64,000 bases of DNA from Myrmaecium sp. VS I D KN 1 (Eukaryota > Ascomycota > Dothideomycetes > Valsariales > Valsariaceae): positions 1 through 64,000 of the forward strand of contig JADQAV010000056.1 of assembly GCA_019775845.1 (NCBI GenBank), read 5' to 3'. The position numbers and the translations under genes were made by a program. Below the pieces are notes generated by a model. The model ran no database searches. It saw only the letters and a list, made by a program, of their open reading frames with translations, and was not told the origin of the DNA. This document shows positions 33,472 through 45,123 of this stretch, piece after piece. Each line of letters opens with the position of its first letter. The stretch's first letter is position 1.

Positions 33472-35053
33472 GTTGAATTGGCGACGATGCGCGGGTTGAG
33501 GGTCTCCGATTGAATTTCAATTATTGCACCCCGCGACCGAGCAGTGTTGACCACGTCTGTAGAAACACCGTTTCCTACGACGAGTTGTTGCGGTCGTCCG
33601 CTGGAAGCGCAACGTCGTTGAGACACCGGGGGTCCGCAAAGAGCGAATCGGAGAGGGAGCGGCGGAATTTTTTTGGAGGGCGGTGGACGAGGAGCTGCAC
33701 CAGGCGACCGGGGAAACGGGTCGCGAGCAGGGTTGCCGACGTGGTACCTTGTGCCTGGCAGCGCCGGGTGCCGGGTGCGGTGTCGCGTCGAGCGTCGAAG
33801 GGGCAGTCAGGCACTCGTTGAGGAGCGAACCTGCTGGGAGGAAGGAGAGAGAGAGGAAGAAGAGATGTTTCAGCAAAGGACGGCGACAGCAGCAGCAGCA
33901 GCAGCAGCGGGCATGATAAGAGGCGGTGGGTAGTGGGTACAGTAGGTGCAAGACAACTTGAAGTACTCGGCGCACGATCGATTCTTTTCGGCCCAATCCA
34001 CCCCCCTTCGAAGTGGCCCGCACTGGCAAGCACTGGCAGCACTGGCAGCACTGGCACCTTTCCGGCTTCGGCTGGGTGGGCGGGTGGACTCGATGCGGCG
34101 GGCTTGTGGGTGCTTGGGTGCGTTGGTGTCGGGGGAGGGGACTGGAAATTGCTCAGAGCTTCAACGCCCGCTTGCAACGAATCGAAAAGGGGTGTGGAGT
34201 CTAGCCGTTGGAAGAAGAAGAAGAAGAAGAAGAAGAAGAAGAAGGCCGCACCACTGGCACCGCACTCTGCATGGTCAATCCTACTTCAGGTACTGAGGGA
34301 GGTGTCAGTGTCGCACACACAGCTGCGCGCGCTATGTACTACAGACACGTTGCTGCTGTCGCACAGGGACCGTTGAAGAGTGAATGAATGAACAGGAGAG
34401 GAGGAGGCCTTTGTTCTGCCTTGATCCGCGGTCCGCGCACATTCGACTTTCATCATGTTGTGCCCGGGCGAAACGCGTGAAGGGGACCAGCCGACGCCAC
34501 AGACGCCACCACGGCCACGGCTCGGCCAAGCGGGCAGGGCACTACAAGGTAAATACAGCTTCGGTCCCTAGATACATTCATATACTACTAGGAGTAATTC
34601 CCACTGGTCGGCCTTGACTGAGGTCATGGACAGCTCCCAGAAAGTTGGTTTGTCTGATGGCAATCAATCGAAGCCCGGTAGCCTCCGTGATTGGGTGGTG
34701 GGATAAGTTGTCACTTCTTCTATACAGGAGAAAAAGACGAGCAAAGAATGGCAGTGTCCTTTCATGTAACCGCAGCCTTCCACAGTGTGGAAATAGTAGT
34801 ACAGATAGGTACAAAACTTAAAACAACGGCCCTCGGCTCTACCCCACTGACTAGGGTCATTCTGCCTACTACTCTAATGGACGCAGGAGGAGAATCTCGA
34901 AGTTCTTCCGAAGAACATCGCGCCGCAGCTTCCATTACACAAACAACCAAACGCCGGTCTAACCCCCCAGTCTACAAATCTTTACAAACAGTAGTAAGTA
35001 GGCGAGCAAGGGATCCAACAAACCCTACGCCCTCAAAAATCCTCTATCTTCCA
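33472..35053. other. Gene-free stretch, 1.6 kb
   Basis: HMGR promoter region on the left, 3' flank of the DUF3605 gene on the right. It contains a CAG-type run near 33,888-33,910 and a (GAA)n run. No sterol-response element is claimed. Open frames are low-complexity. Confidence 0.5.
34209..34243. repeat. (GAA)n microsatellite
   Basis: About eleven perfect AAG/GAA units upstream of the HMGR gene. Confidence 0.95.
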
Positions 35054-36174
35054 CTACAAATCCCTCGCCTTCGCAGCCATAGGCACATCACCATGAGTGA
35101 TCTCTTCAACGAACCGTGGATCCGGATCGAACAGCATGACGTGGAAGTGCTCGATGGCGTGGACGGACTTCAAGGAGCGCCAGTTCTTGAACCATATCAC
35201 CTAAAGTCAACAAAAAGAAAAAAAGAAAGAAAAAATTAGCTAACTGCGCCTACCCAAGCGGGGTCATCGTCGTCGGAGCGGAGAGGAGAGGGAGAGGAGG
35301 GGAGGGGAGGGGGGAAAAGGCTGTACAGACATGATCCGGCTCCACGCGCGAGCAAAAAGTCCGCCGCACGTAGTCGTCGATTTGGCGGCGGGCGGGTGGG
35401 GTCAGGTCGCCGGTCGCGGGATCCTCGGGCAATTCGAAGCGCGTCCAGACGACAAGGTGGACGATGCGGGCGTCGACGCCGTACGGCCAGTCGTTGTAGA
35501 GGATCTTGAGGTCGTCTATTTGAAATGGATGGAAAGGTGAGGGGACGGGGAGATCAGATTAGAAGAGATGATCTGATAAGACAAACTTCTCCATGCTTTT
35601 CCCCTTGATCATTGAAAGGGGCACAAAGGGAGGAGGAGATGAGGGATGGAGATGGGGCACAAGGAACGCACCTGGATCGCTAAACGGGGCTTTGTCCGTC
35701 GTCACGCTGTCCCACTTGAGCCGCTCGGTGCGGATGAAGTGCATGACCGACCCGTACTGGCGCTGGATGTCGTAAATGAAATGCCGGTATCGACGGAGAT
35801 CGATCGGAGTCCGCTGGAACCGGTCGACGCGGTTTGTCCCTGCGGCCGGCCAGTACGGGATGTGTTAGTGCCTTTTTTTCCTTTTCTCTTTGTTGATGTG
35901 GTCGCTCGCTGGGTACTCCTAGGTACTACTAGTAGGTGTATATGGCGTTACGAAAAAGGGGAAAGGGGGGTTGGTTACTGATGATTTCCTGGACTTCCTC
36001 CCACGACATGCGACGGTACCGGTCGTTGGGCGTGCCGATGATTCGTCGGTCCTTCTCGCTCAACCCGGCCAGGAAGTCGGGGCATTCCGACGGCCATTGG
36101 TCTGGCGGAACGTTGACAAGCCACCAGGAGAGGGGCTCGTCACGGTTTTCCGGCGTCCTGGGCGTTCCGGGCAT
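35054..36174 (-). CDS. DUF3605 protein (N-acetylglucosamine-induced GIG1-like)
   Basis: Four short exons (36174-35979, 35839-35672, 35515-35331, 35200-35054) give about 231 residues. Conserved stretches follow one another as expected for DUF3605: [16 protein letters not shown], the bridge [60 protein letters not shown] and [14 protein letters not shown]. Three of these cross splice junctions, which supports the introns. The yeast-form relative GIG1 of Candida is induced by N-acetylglucosamine; the biochemical function of the family is unknown. No signal peptide or membrane segment was seen. It is divergent from a small membrane-protein gene 1.5 kb away. Confidence 0.88.
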
Positions 36175-37689
36175 TTGTTCTGCAGGCTTTCTCGTAGCTG
36201 ACTGGGGAGGACCGCTGTTGTGAAACGGAGGCTTGCGCGCCGGTAGATTAGGTGCTCAGGGGAAGTGATGGGAACGACGTGCGAAGAAGAGGTCGCGCAA
36301 CGGCACTCTTGACAATGGTCAGGGCTGTAGGTATATACAATGATGGGATCAAACAAAGAAGCAGGTCTACCGTACTAGAAAGATACGCTCAACGGGTAGG
36401 AGCATGAAGCGGTGACGGCCATGGCAACGATAAGGGGGTAGGTACCGAGCGAAAGCTGCCGAGAGGGAACCATGGATGCATTCAGGAACCGGCTCCACTC
36501 CCGACGACAACGCTTCTTCAACCACCCTTACCTGAGGCAAAACAAACCCCCATATCTTCCTCCATGTCGTCGGGTGGTGGTCGTGGTTCAGGTCAGCCGT
36601 TGACGGGAAAGGCTTCATATTCAATCCATGGATCCCCCCTCGACCGCGCTTGTGCTCACAGCCAGCCTCAACCGCATGCGCTGAGCAGTTGATTCGCTCG
36701 CTTCAAGGATGCGCTGCATGCATGCATTATCCCCTCGCCGCGCCTTTTCGTTCCGTCATGTCTGTGGCACATACAACGGGCCTCATGCGGATGTTGTAGC
36801 ATTGGGGAAACGGTGTAGATACTGACCTAACTAGCCCGCAACCAGTGAGCCTCCAGATACCCACCGCTTCACGCTCATGTTGTAGGCGGAGGCAGACATG
36901 TCAGCTTCATCCACCTGGAGAACGAACAACGTACTGGTATGTAGGTACCTTGGAAGGTAGGTAGGACGGTAGGAAAAGAGGGTGATGGTAGGAAAACATG
37001 GAACACGCTCTTCGCAAGTGTCACAAGAACATGTTTCCGCCTTACAGGAATGCACTACCCCACGCTACACCTTTCCTCTCAGTCAGTCTATCAATCCGCG
37101 ACTCTTGTTTCCACTGCATCATCACTCCGTTTCAAGTTTCAAGTTGAAATCGTCACTTCGCTTTTCTCTGCTCAACAGTCACTTTTCAAGTCACTTCCTC
37201 TGACGTCCTGCCCTTGCTCAAACCTGGAGACTTCCCGTCACCTGTGAAGAGACCATTTTGTGTACCGTCACACGCAAACGAGCGTTCATCTCCCCGCGTC
37301 CCGCCTTCACGTGAGACGGGATACGCGAAGCGACGCTCTTCTACCGCTTCTCCATCTCTCCATCCACCATCCCCACCACCACACTTTTCTCAAGTCACTG
37401 CGAACTCCCAACTTCAGTCTCTCGTTCAGTTTGCATAACGTCAACCACTACCCTCTCTTGCTCGAGTCTATACAGTCGCTTCTACAGGCATCCTCATTGC
37501 CGTCACACGACTCCTTCGCACACGAACCTCTGCGACGTCACATTCCTTCACACACCACCCTCCTTCTGAGCCCCACCTTCGCGACTGCGAAGAAGAAGAA
37601 GAAGAAGAAGGAACACATCCCTACTACCAACAACAAGAAAGCACCACTGCAATCACCTCTCTCTCATCACGAGCAAAAAGGAGCAGAAA
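36175..37689. other. Divergent upstream region and long leader, 1.5 kb
   Basis: Promoters of the DUF3605 gene (left) and the 114-residue membrane protein (right). From about 37,050 on the plus strand is pyrimidine-rich with repeated GTCAC hexamers (listed separately), a CACGTG at 37,308 and a (GAA)n run near 37,588-37,612. This part reads like a transcribed leader. No protein gene was recognised. Confidence 0.5.
37151..37541 (+). promoter_or_regulatory. Cluster of same-strand CGTCAC/AGTCAC hexamers
   Basis: Five CGTCAC (starting at 37151, 37236, 37266, 37501, 37536) and three AGTCAC (37177, 37189, 37393) all lie on the plus strand within 391 bp, just upstream of the gene at 37690. A further CGTCAC sits in the intron of that gene at 37955. 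Whether they act as DNA or RNA elements is unknown. Confidence 0.4.
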
Positions 37690-38175
37690 ATGGCTCTCGT
37701 CCGTGATCCCTCTTTCTGGCGCCGCTTCAGTCTCGCCGTGCACCTGGCCGAAGATGAAGAAGCCGCCCGTCAGACCAACCCCCCCACCCACGCCGCCTGG
37801 TACGGCCGTCGCGTTCAGCGCTCCGACTCCAACTCCACCAACGCCAGCGGCAACAGTGGCAGCAGTGGTAGTCGCACTGTGCTCAAGCATCAGTAAGTCA
37901 TCAGCCTAATGCCACATGGAGAACAACTTAACATATTCACGTTGTCATCCCCACCGTCACGCTTCCCAACCCCCCCTTCATCCATCACATCACGTTTCGC
38001 AGTGATAGCCGACTAAAAACGCATGAAAATTAGGGATACCTGGCTCGCCCGCGAGCAGCGCAAGCGCACCCACCGCACGCTCATCTGCTACGGCTTCTGG
38101 CTGGGCATGGTCGCCTTCGTGACCGGCATCGTCGCGCTCGTCATGTGGCTCAAGCGGTCGGGCATCTGGAAGTGA
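37690..38175 (+). CDS. Small tail-anchored-type membrane protein, uncharacterised
   Basis: Exons 37690-37892 and 38034-38175 give 114 residues. The N-terminus (MALVRDPSFWRRFSLAVHLA) is conserved-looking and followed by a Ser/Asn/Gly linker. Exon 2 codes for a basic DTWLAREQRKRTHRT patch and one hydrophobic helix (LICYGFWLGMVAFVTGIVA) close to the C-terminus, ending WLKRSGIWK. A single C-terminal helix after a cytosolic stretch suggests a tail-anchored or type II protein. I recall similar small proteins in other moulds but know no function. The junction (CA|G, Gln-Asp) keeps the frame; donor GTAAGT and acceptor TTAG are good. Both flanks are long, low in genes and pyrimidine-rich, suggesting long UTRs. 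Confidence 0.7.
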
Positions 38176-39937
38176 AGGGTGACCGCAATGGGAAATATCG
38201 AGGTTGAGCGGAAAGAGGTTTGAGCCTCTATTTCTCCCTCGCTCTCCTGGTCACCCCGGCTCTCGCCATCGCGCCTTTTGCGGACTTTCCTTTGGCCTTT
38301 TTTCTCTGGGCTCCCACCTCTTTCTGTGTGTGCGCCGGGCAAATCAGTCCATCAGCACGGACTTCCTGGGCGTTCATTCCCTTTCTCGATTCCCCCCTCT
38401 TGTCGGTCTTTCTCGTGTTCTCATGTTTCCCTCCCACCCTCCTTCCCTTTTTTTTCCTTTTGTCTGTGTTTCCTTCTTCTCCTGTTATATCCGAGGACGA
38501 TGATCCTCCCCATCTTTCGCCGAAGCAGGGCGTTTATCATCCGGGGAAACGACGGACGACCTTCACGACCGGAATGCCGATGGGGCTCTCACGACATGAT
38601 GAAGCTGGTGATGAGGGATGTGGGGGGTGGATTGGGCGTCGGGGCATGTCTTCTCGTTGCCTTTTCTTTCTGGGACGGGTTGACTTCCTCTTTCCCTTTT
38701 TTTCCCCCCTTCAGTCTTTGCCCTTTTTTTTTGTTCCCGTTTCTTTCTCCCCTCTTCTGGAACACTGCATGGGCCTCTGTATTTTTCATACCCCTCCCCA
38801 GCTGGCACGCCCGCGCGTGCACACCGGTTTCGAGAAGACTGGTTGTTGGTCAGGTCGCTACTACGATCGCCTCCCCTCGAACCGTTGATTCGGACCGTGC
38901 TTGGGTTCCCTGACGGTCATCTTCACTTGCTTGGCATGTATATGTATCCTGAAGAAGTAGAGTATTCTATTTTCTCTTGCATTCTTTCTCGCATTCTTTT
39001 TCTCTTTTTGATGGGTCTTTGTTTTGTTGTTTGTTGGAAAGGAAGGGAAGGGTAGGAAAGGAAGCGATAAAGCGCAGTAGGTCTTGAAAATGCGGAAAGG
39101 GGATGGTTGTGGGATGGCGGAGGGAAGGAAGGTGTGTGGATGCCCTCTCGCCCGATGTCTTGTTTCCTTGTTCTGGGTAAGATTGGACTGGGGAGGGCTG
39201 GTGTGAGCTGGGTTACTGGGTGTGAGCTGCTGGGACGTCCTGGAGACGAGACGACAACAATCGTTCTTGCTCCTCGCCTCGCCTCGCCTCGCCTCGCCTC
39301 GCTTCGCCGAGCATGTAGATAGGTGGTATATCGATCCACACGACCCAACGGCCCACGGCCTAGGAGCAAGTCCTTCCTCAGGATAGCGAGGGCAAGTAAG
39401 ATCCTCATATCCCTGCTTCCGTCTGAGGGAGGTGGTCATCTTTGTTCCTGACGGTGGAAGTAAGGCAGAAAGCCAGTGTAGGGTGATATATGGGGTTATA
39501 TGATAGATATGCACAAAGAAAAGAGACCCTTGGAAATAGTTAATCCCGGTCAGCACTCAGCTAGCTAGCTTTTGGGGAAAGGAAACCCGTGGGATGGGAG
39601 ATGGAAGAGCCGGCTGATGGCAAACAGCCACGAAAGAAAGGAAGGGAAAAGAGGGAAAAGAGAGAAAGGAAATGGGAGGGTACACAGCCAAGAAAAAGAA
39701 AGCAAAAAGAAAGGTAGCGCAAACCACCATGCGCCAGCACCGGCTCCCTCCGCCGAAGCAAAGAAAAAGAAAAAAGGAAAAAAGAAGCAAAGTCCTCCCT
39801 CCCTCTCAAGCTCCTAGATATCCACAACATATAAAACCTCCCACGCCGTCAGCTTGACGCATAACCCCTCCCTCCAGCCATCCCACCCTCCCATCCCGTC
39901 CCCCTTCCATAAATCCAAAAAACCTCACCCCCCAACC
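38176..39937. other. Gene-free convergent stretch, 1.8 kb
   Basis: T-rich and C-rich 3' flanks of the membrane-protein gene and the AT-hook gene. Long open frames from 38,204 to 38,913 are Phe/Ser/Pro-rich products of pyrimidine bias. It holds a CTCGC pentamer array. No gene was supported. Confidence 0.5.
39272..39302. repeat. CTCGC pentamer tandem array
   Basis: Five to six copies of CCTCG/CTCGC, decaying at the right end. Confidence 0.9.
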
Positions 39938-42717
39938 CTACCTCCTGCCCCCCTGCACCCCCTGCACCCCCGCATACCCCAGCGGCTGCACCGGCGGCGC
40001 AGCAGCCGCCGGCGGCGGCGGTCCCTGCGGCGGATACGGACTCACGGGCGGGGGTGCCTGGCGGGGGATCGTCGCGCTGGGGAGGCTTTCATATGGCGAG
40101 GCGACGCTGGCGGTGGTGCGGTAGGGGTTGAGACCTGCGCCTGCCGCCGCCGCCGCCGCCGCCGAGGTTGGGGTGGGTGTGGAGGCTGGCGCCGAGGCTG
40201 GGGCGGGGGCGAGGAGGGGGGCGTAGGGGCTTGGGATTTGACCGGGGGTTGGACCGGGGGTGGGTTGAGGGGGGGCTTGATGAGTTTGATGAGCTTGATG
40301 AGGGGGTGGTGGGGGAGGAGGAGGAGGTTGGGCGGGGTAGATGGATTGGTATGTTGGTGGTTGTTGCGATTGTGATGGTGGCGGGGGAGCGGGCGCGGGG
40401 GCCAGGGCGATGTGGGGACGGGGCGTGTTGGCCGCCCGGATGGAGGGCGGTGCGATGTTGATGTTGATCGCGGTCGGGGTTGGTGCGATGGCGGCCGGGG
40501 CGGAGGCGGAGGCGGTGGTTGTTGCTGATGGTGGGGGAACCTGCTGCGTCTGCTGCGTCTGCTGCTGTGGCGCAGGAGCCGGAGCCGGAGCCGGCGCGAG
40601 AAGGGCCTCGAAATTCGGTTTCGGGACGATGGACGGATGGGTGCGGATGGGCGCGGGCCGAGCCGCGGCCCCCGTCGTCCCCGTCGTTCCCTCATCCGCT
40701 TTCCGCTTCGCCCACCAGATGCGCAGCGACTCGGAGCGTTTGAGCGACTTGACCGGCTTGCGTGGCGTCGCGGTCGCGGTCGCGGTCCTAGGCGAGGACT
40801 CGGCGGAGTCGACGGGTCCATTGGTGACGAAGGAGGGGAGGGGGATGGAGGTGGGCTGTGGGCTCGGCTGCTGTTCTTCAGCTGGTTTGGGTTGATCCGC
40901 GGGTGGAGGTGCTGCTTCCTCCGTCGGCGTGTGGACTTCCGATGACTGCACGGAAGTGAGGTCTTGCCGCAGGTCCAAAACACCCGCCTGACCGACCACG
41001 CTTCCGCCCGCTCCGGCGTTCTTCCTCGGACCCTTCTTGATACCAGCATCACTCCTCTTCGCAAGGTTCTTACTCCCAGGCGGCCTTCCACGTCGCTTCG
41101 CCGTCGGCTCCGGCGTCCCATCCTGCTCGTTCCCGCTCGCCGGCGCACTCTCCGCCCGCATCTCCGCGATGCGCTGCGGGACGGCTGCCAACGCCCTCCT
41201 CTTGCCACGGCCCGGGCCGTCGATCTCCGGCGTCGCCGAGCCTTCCGCCGGCCGCTTCCGCGTGTGGTGTTCGGGCTCGGCGCCGGCCTCGAACCGCTGG
41301 ACGGCTCGACGCTTGCGCCGCCCCGTCACTTCTTCCTCCTCGCTCACCTGGTTGGAACCCGCGTCGCGGGCGCGCCGGTGACGGAGCTCGCGGCCGCCGG
41401 CGAGGTCGCGGCCGAGGCGCTGTGCGAATGGGTCTTGATTTCCGGGGCCCTTTTTGGCGTCGTAGGCGTAGTTGTATAGATCTGCTTCTTTCTGATCTTC
41501 CCAGACCGCAGGGTCGATCGGGACGCGGCCACCTGTAGCAGCCTTTTTGGGAGGATGCAAGAAGGGTGTCACCTTGTTTCGTTGGCGTTAGTGATGAAGA
41601 TAAAAAAAGCCTAGAGAGATGAACAGCTTACCTTTTTATCCAGCTCGAGATATTGATCCTGCCATGCCCGGAGGATTTCCTGGGTGTTCGCCGCAAGGCG
41701 ATACAGTGCCTCGGTACTCATAGATGATAGCGGATTCTTGGTCAACGATGCAACAATCTCCAATGGATCCGTGATGGGTGGATATCGAGTCCGGAGGAGA
41801 TACTCGGCTCGATCTTCGCAGTCGGATTCCTTGGGGGATGGATAGTCGGTCAGATACGGAGGGGGCAAGTCCGCGTCCGATAATGCATCTGCGTCGATTG
41901 CAGGAGCGCTCTCGGCATCGCCATTGGAGGCCGGGGTACTAGTTTGGTTCTGTGAAGTAGGTGGATTTTGCTGGGTACCAGATGCAGGAACTCCCACCGG
42001 TTGAGACTGAGGCTTGGGTACGTTCGCCGGCTTTTTCGTATACGCTGGTGCAGTGTATGATTTGTCTGCTTCATCCTCGGGATTGTCAGACGTCTCGAAC
42101 TCCGCATCGATGTCGTTCATCTCAACGTCGGCATTGTCACTTTTACCATTCTGCTGGGCGGCCTCGTTCTTCCATTGGGTCAACCCATCCAGTTCACGAG
42201 GGGTCAAGGTGTGCACATTAGAAGAACCCCGTCGCGGGGGCCGACCACGCTTGGAAGCAGCCTGGATTTTCGTGACTTTATTCGCACCCGCGCCTTTCTT
42301 GCCGGCTTTGCGACTGGAGGATGGCACGGCTAAGAAGCGGTCGTGAGGCGACGACTGGGTGCTCCCTGCACTTTTCTCCTCCGTGTGCGAAGGCGACTGC
42401 GACTGCGACTGCGACTGCGACTGCGACTGCGACGCGGCGGCCTTGGCACGTCCATTCGCGCCGTCGCCGTTGCTGGCTGAGCGTGCGGCGAGCTCTTCGA
42501 AGAACTCCGGCGTCAGCCCGCCAATGACGAGCATGGGCCGCTCGTAGGCGACGGTTAGAGGAGGCGCACCGCCGACGTAGATTTGCGAGAACGTCGATCC
42601 ATTGGAAGAAGACCGTGTAATCTTGCGAGTCCCTTTCTTTGGTGACGGCGTTGTCGTCGTCGTCGTCGTCGTCGTTGTCGCCGCCGTCGGCTTTGGCTTG
42701 CCGCTGCGAGTTTTCAT
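39938..42717 (-). CDS. AT-hook protein of unknown function, low-complexity
   Basis: Exons 42717-41632 and 41572-39938 give about 906 residues. Two AT-hook-like motifs are seen, SKRGRPPRRGS in exon 1 and KRRGRPPGSKN in exon 2, so DNA minor-groove binding is likely. Moderately conserved-looking parts are YLLRTRYPPITDPLEIV with AALYRLAANTQEILRAWQDQ-like helices before the intron, and DPAVWEDQKEADLYNYAYD after it. The last 350 or so residues are Pro/Ala/Gln-rich. An (SQ)n run near residue 100 is coded by a CGACTG hexamer repeat. Nuclear location is likely from the basic clusters. I do not recognise the family, and a chromatin or transcription role is only inference. The intron is short (59 bp) with a CACTAACG branch site and phase 0. 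Confidence 0.72.
42393..42431. repeat. CGACTG hexamer array inside the AT-hook gene
   Basis: Six to seven tandem copies encode an (Ser-Gln)n tract on the minus strand. Being a multiple of three, copy number can vary without breaking the frame. Confidence 0.9.
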
Positions 42718-43513
42718 GGTGTCGGGCTGGGTTGGAAGGGGTGTGACACCTGATGAAAAAGCTCGCTAGGGTTGGCTCGCGAGAGCGCGGCAAATTCGGA
42801 CTTTGAAACGCAGAGGACGGATGAAGAGAAGAATAGGAGACTGGAGTAGAGGAAGGGAAAGGGATCTGACGGACGGATTTCACGCCGTAAAGGAGAGTAA
42901 GAGTCGGTTGACGACTGGAAGGTGGAAAAGTGGTTGGTGCTTCAGTTGGACGTGCTAAGGGATGATAATCAGGGTCGTGAAGGAGAGCGACAGGCTTGAA
43001 AGTCGCAGCGGGTAGCAGTCGAGCAGTGAACGCAGCTCGCTCAGAAAGCAGGAAGAGAGAAGAAAGATAGAGGATGTGCCGGCAGTACTGGTGTTGCTGG
43101 TGTTGCTGGCACGGCGAGGCACGGAGGTGTATCAGTGGGTGTATGTAGGCAGTGTCGTACCTTGACTGCCCTTCACTCCATCCGTTCTTCTCGCCATTCT
43201 CACAACCTCGACCATCCCGTCCAATCAGCGTCCGACTTGGCCGCCACGCTAATAGCCGAGCCGACCCCCGGAACTGGTATCCTCGCTGCCTCAGGCTGAC
43301 ACTCTCGGACTCGGAGGGGTCTGCTCTTTGACTGCCTCAGGCCGGTGAAGCCAAGGGCAGCCCTGGCCTGATAAACACCGCCCGCAGCTACGTACCTGGT
43401 ACTCTAGGTACTCGTATACACATTCACACTCCCCAATAGCTACATCAACCGCCAAACCACCAGTTCGTCTCGTTTCATTCTCCCTCACCCACCACCACAG
43501 CTTCTGTGACATC
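42718..43513. promoter_or_regulatory. Divergent promoter region of the AT-hook gene and MTC1
   Basis: 796 bp between two divergent ATGs. No TATA box is obvious; a GTGTTGCTGGTGTTGCTGG duplication occurs near 43,090. No gene was seen. Confidence 0.5.
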
Positions 43514-45123
43514 ATGTCCAAGAAGTACACCGACGAGGAACTCCTCGCCCAACTCGACGACCTCGGCGTCGACGACACCACCACCCAAGCACCTCCTCCC
43601 AGCAAGGGCGCCAGCGGCAAAGTTCCGCCCACAACCGTCTCCGACGACAAAGACCCGCTCGCCGACTTGGACGAGCTGGAGAAGGAGCTCGCGGCCCAGC
43701 CGCCTAGCCGATCGGGCACGCCCCGACTCACCTCGTCCACGGCCAGCTCTAAGCGGACCGGCGTTGCCACTCCGCCGTCTGTTAACTCTGGGAGGACGAG
43801 CGAGGACAAGCCGCGTACGGCGGCCAACCTTCCGCGAAAGTCGGGAGAGAGCACGAGGTCGTTCCACCAGAGCTTCACGCCGGCGGCGGAGCCCACGCCT
43901 GCGGAGCCGGCACCCGCTGCCGCAGCGGCGCCCCAGCAGAGCGGAGGCGGATGGTGGGGCGGTCTTTTTGCGACGGCTACCGCGACGGCCAGCGCGGCGG
44001 TGAAGCAGGCGGAGGCGGCGGTTAAAGAGATCCAGAAGAACGAGGAAGCCCAGAAGTGGGCGGAGCAGGTCCGGGGGAACCTGAACGTCGGAGCACTCCG
44101 CGGACTCGGTAGGCCTTCCCGGTGCTCGACTTACCATCACCGCTCATTGCTAACCTTACTCGATACTGGACAACAGGAGGCGAACTGCGCTCCCGCGCCC
44201 TCCCCACCTTCACCAACCTCCTCCACACGATCGCGCCGCCCATCTCGCAGCATGAACGCCTCCAGATCCACATCACGCACGACCTCATCAACTACCCCTC
44301 CCTCGACAAAACCATCTACACCACCTTCTCGCGCGTCATGTCGCAAGTCGAAGGCGGCGACCTGCTCGTCATCCAACGCGGTTCCGAATCCTCCCAGCGC
44401 CGCGACGATTCCACCGCCACGTACAGCTGGGACGACGGACCCTGGTGGCGCTCCCGCGAGCCGCGCCGGCTGAACGCCGTGCCGGGCCTCGTCGAAGGCA
44501 CGAAGCTGGCCCGCGTCAGCGCGGAGAGCTACGCGGGCGAGTTCTTCGCCGCCCGCGGCGGCGTCGAGGAGGCCGCCCGCCACGCCACCCAGGTCCTCAG
44601 CGAGTCCAACCCCGTCCGCTCCTCCGACATCTTCCTGGCCATCCAGGCCGTCAGCCATGCGGCTCCGGCCGAGCTGTTCGCGGGCAGCAGCGCCACGGAG
44701 CCTGCCGCCGGCGGTGTTCAACCCCCCGCCGACGACCGCGATGAGCTGGTCTCGTTCGCGATCTTCCTGCACGACCCCGTGCATAGCATCGACTTCTCCT
44801 CCCTCAGCCAGCCGTTTCCGGCGAAGTGGGCGGAGTGGCTCGACGCCGCGGCGCCTGCTGGCGGTGATGACAACCACGCGTCGGCGGAGGACGACCAGCT
44901 GCCCCCGGAGATCGTCGAGATCGTGCAGAGCGGCGGGATCGACCCGCGTGAGTGGGTGGCCGAGTGGCTGGAGGAGATCATCGCGCTGGCCGTCGGCGTG
45001 GTGGCGCAGCGCTACGTCGCGCGCCGCATGGGCGTGGGTGAGGGGGGGATTGGGAAGGGGAAGGCGCGGCAGGCGGTGGTGGAGAGTGGTGGGGGGGAGT
45101 TGGCGAGGGCGGGGATTATTTGA
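43514..45123 (+). CDS. MTC1: Maintenance of telomere capping protein 1 (Mtc1)
   Basis: Exons 43514-44108 and 44177-45123 give about 513 residues. The N-terminal MSKKYTDEELLAQLDDLG with an acidic DPLADLDELEKEL is followed by a Ser/Pro linker, then GGGWWGGLFATATATASAAV, the signature of the Mtc1 family. The C-terminal part carries conserved stretches such as FTNLLHTIAPPISQHERLQI, FLHDPVHSIDF and WLEEIIALAVGVVAQRYVARR. Yeast MTC1 was found by genetic interaction with telomere capping; the protein is cytosolic and linked with COPI vesicles, and no enzymatic activity is known. The intron restores RGLGGELRSRALP. The last 40 codons switch to strongly G-rich DNA. Confidence 0.9.

Noticed and set aside
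38204-38913. Overlapping 200-residue hydrophobic frames downstream of the small membrane protein
   Set aside because: Phe/Leu/Ser/Pro composition from a T- and C-rich 3' flank, present in two frames at once.
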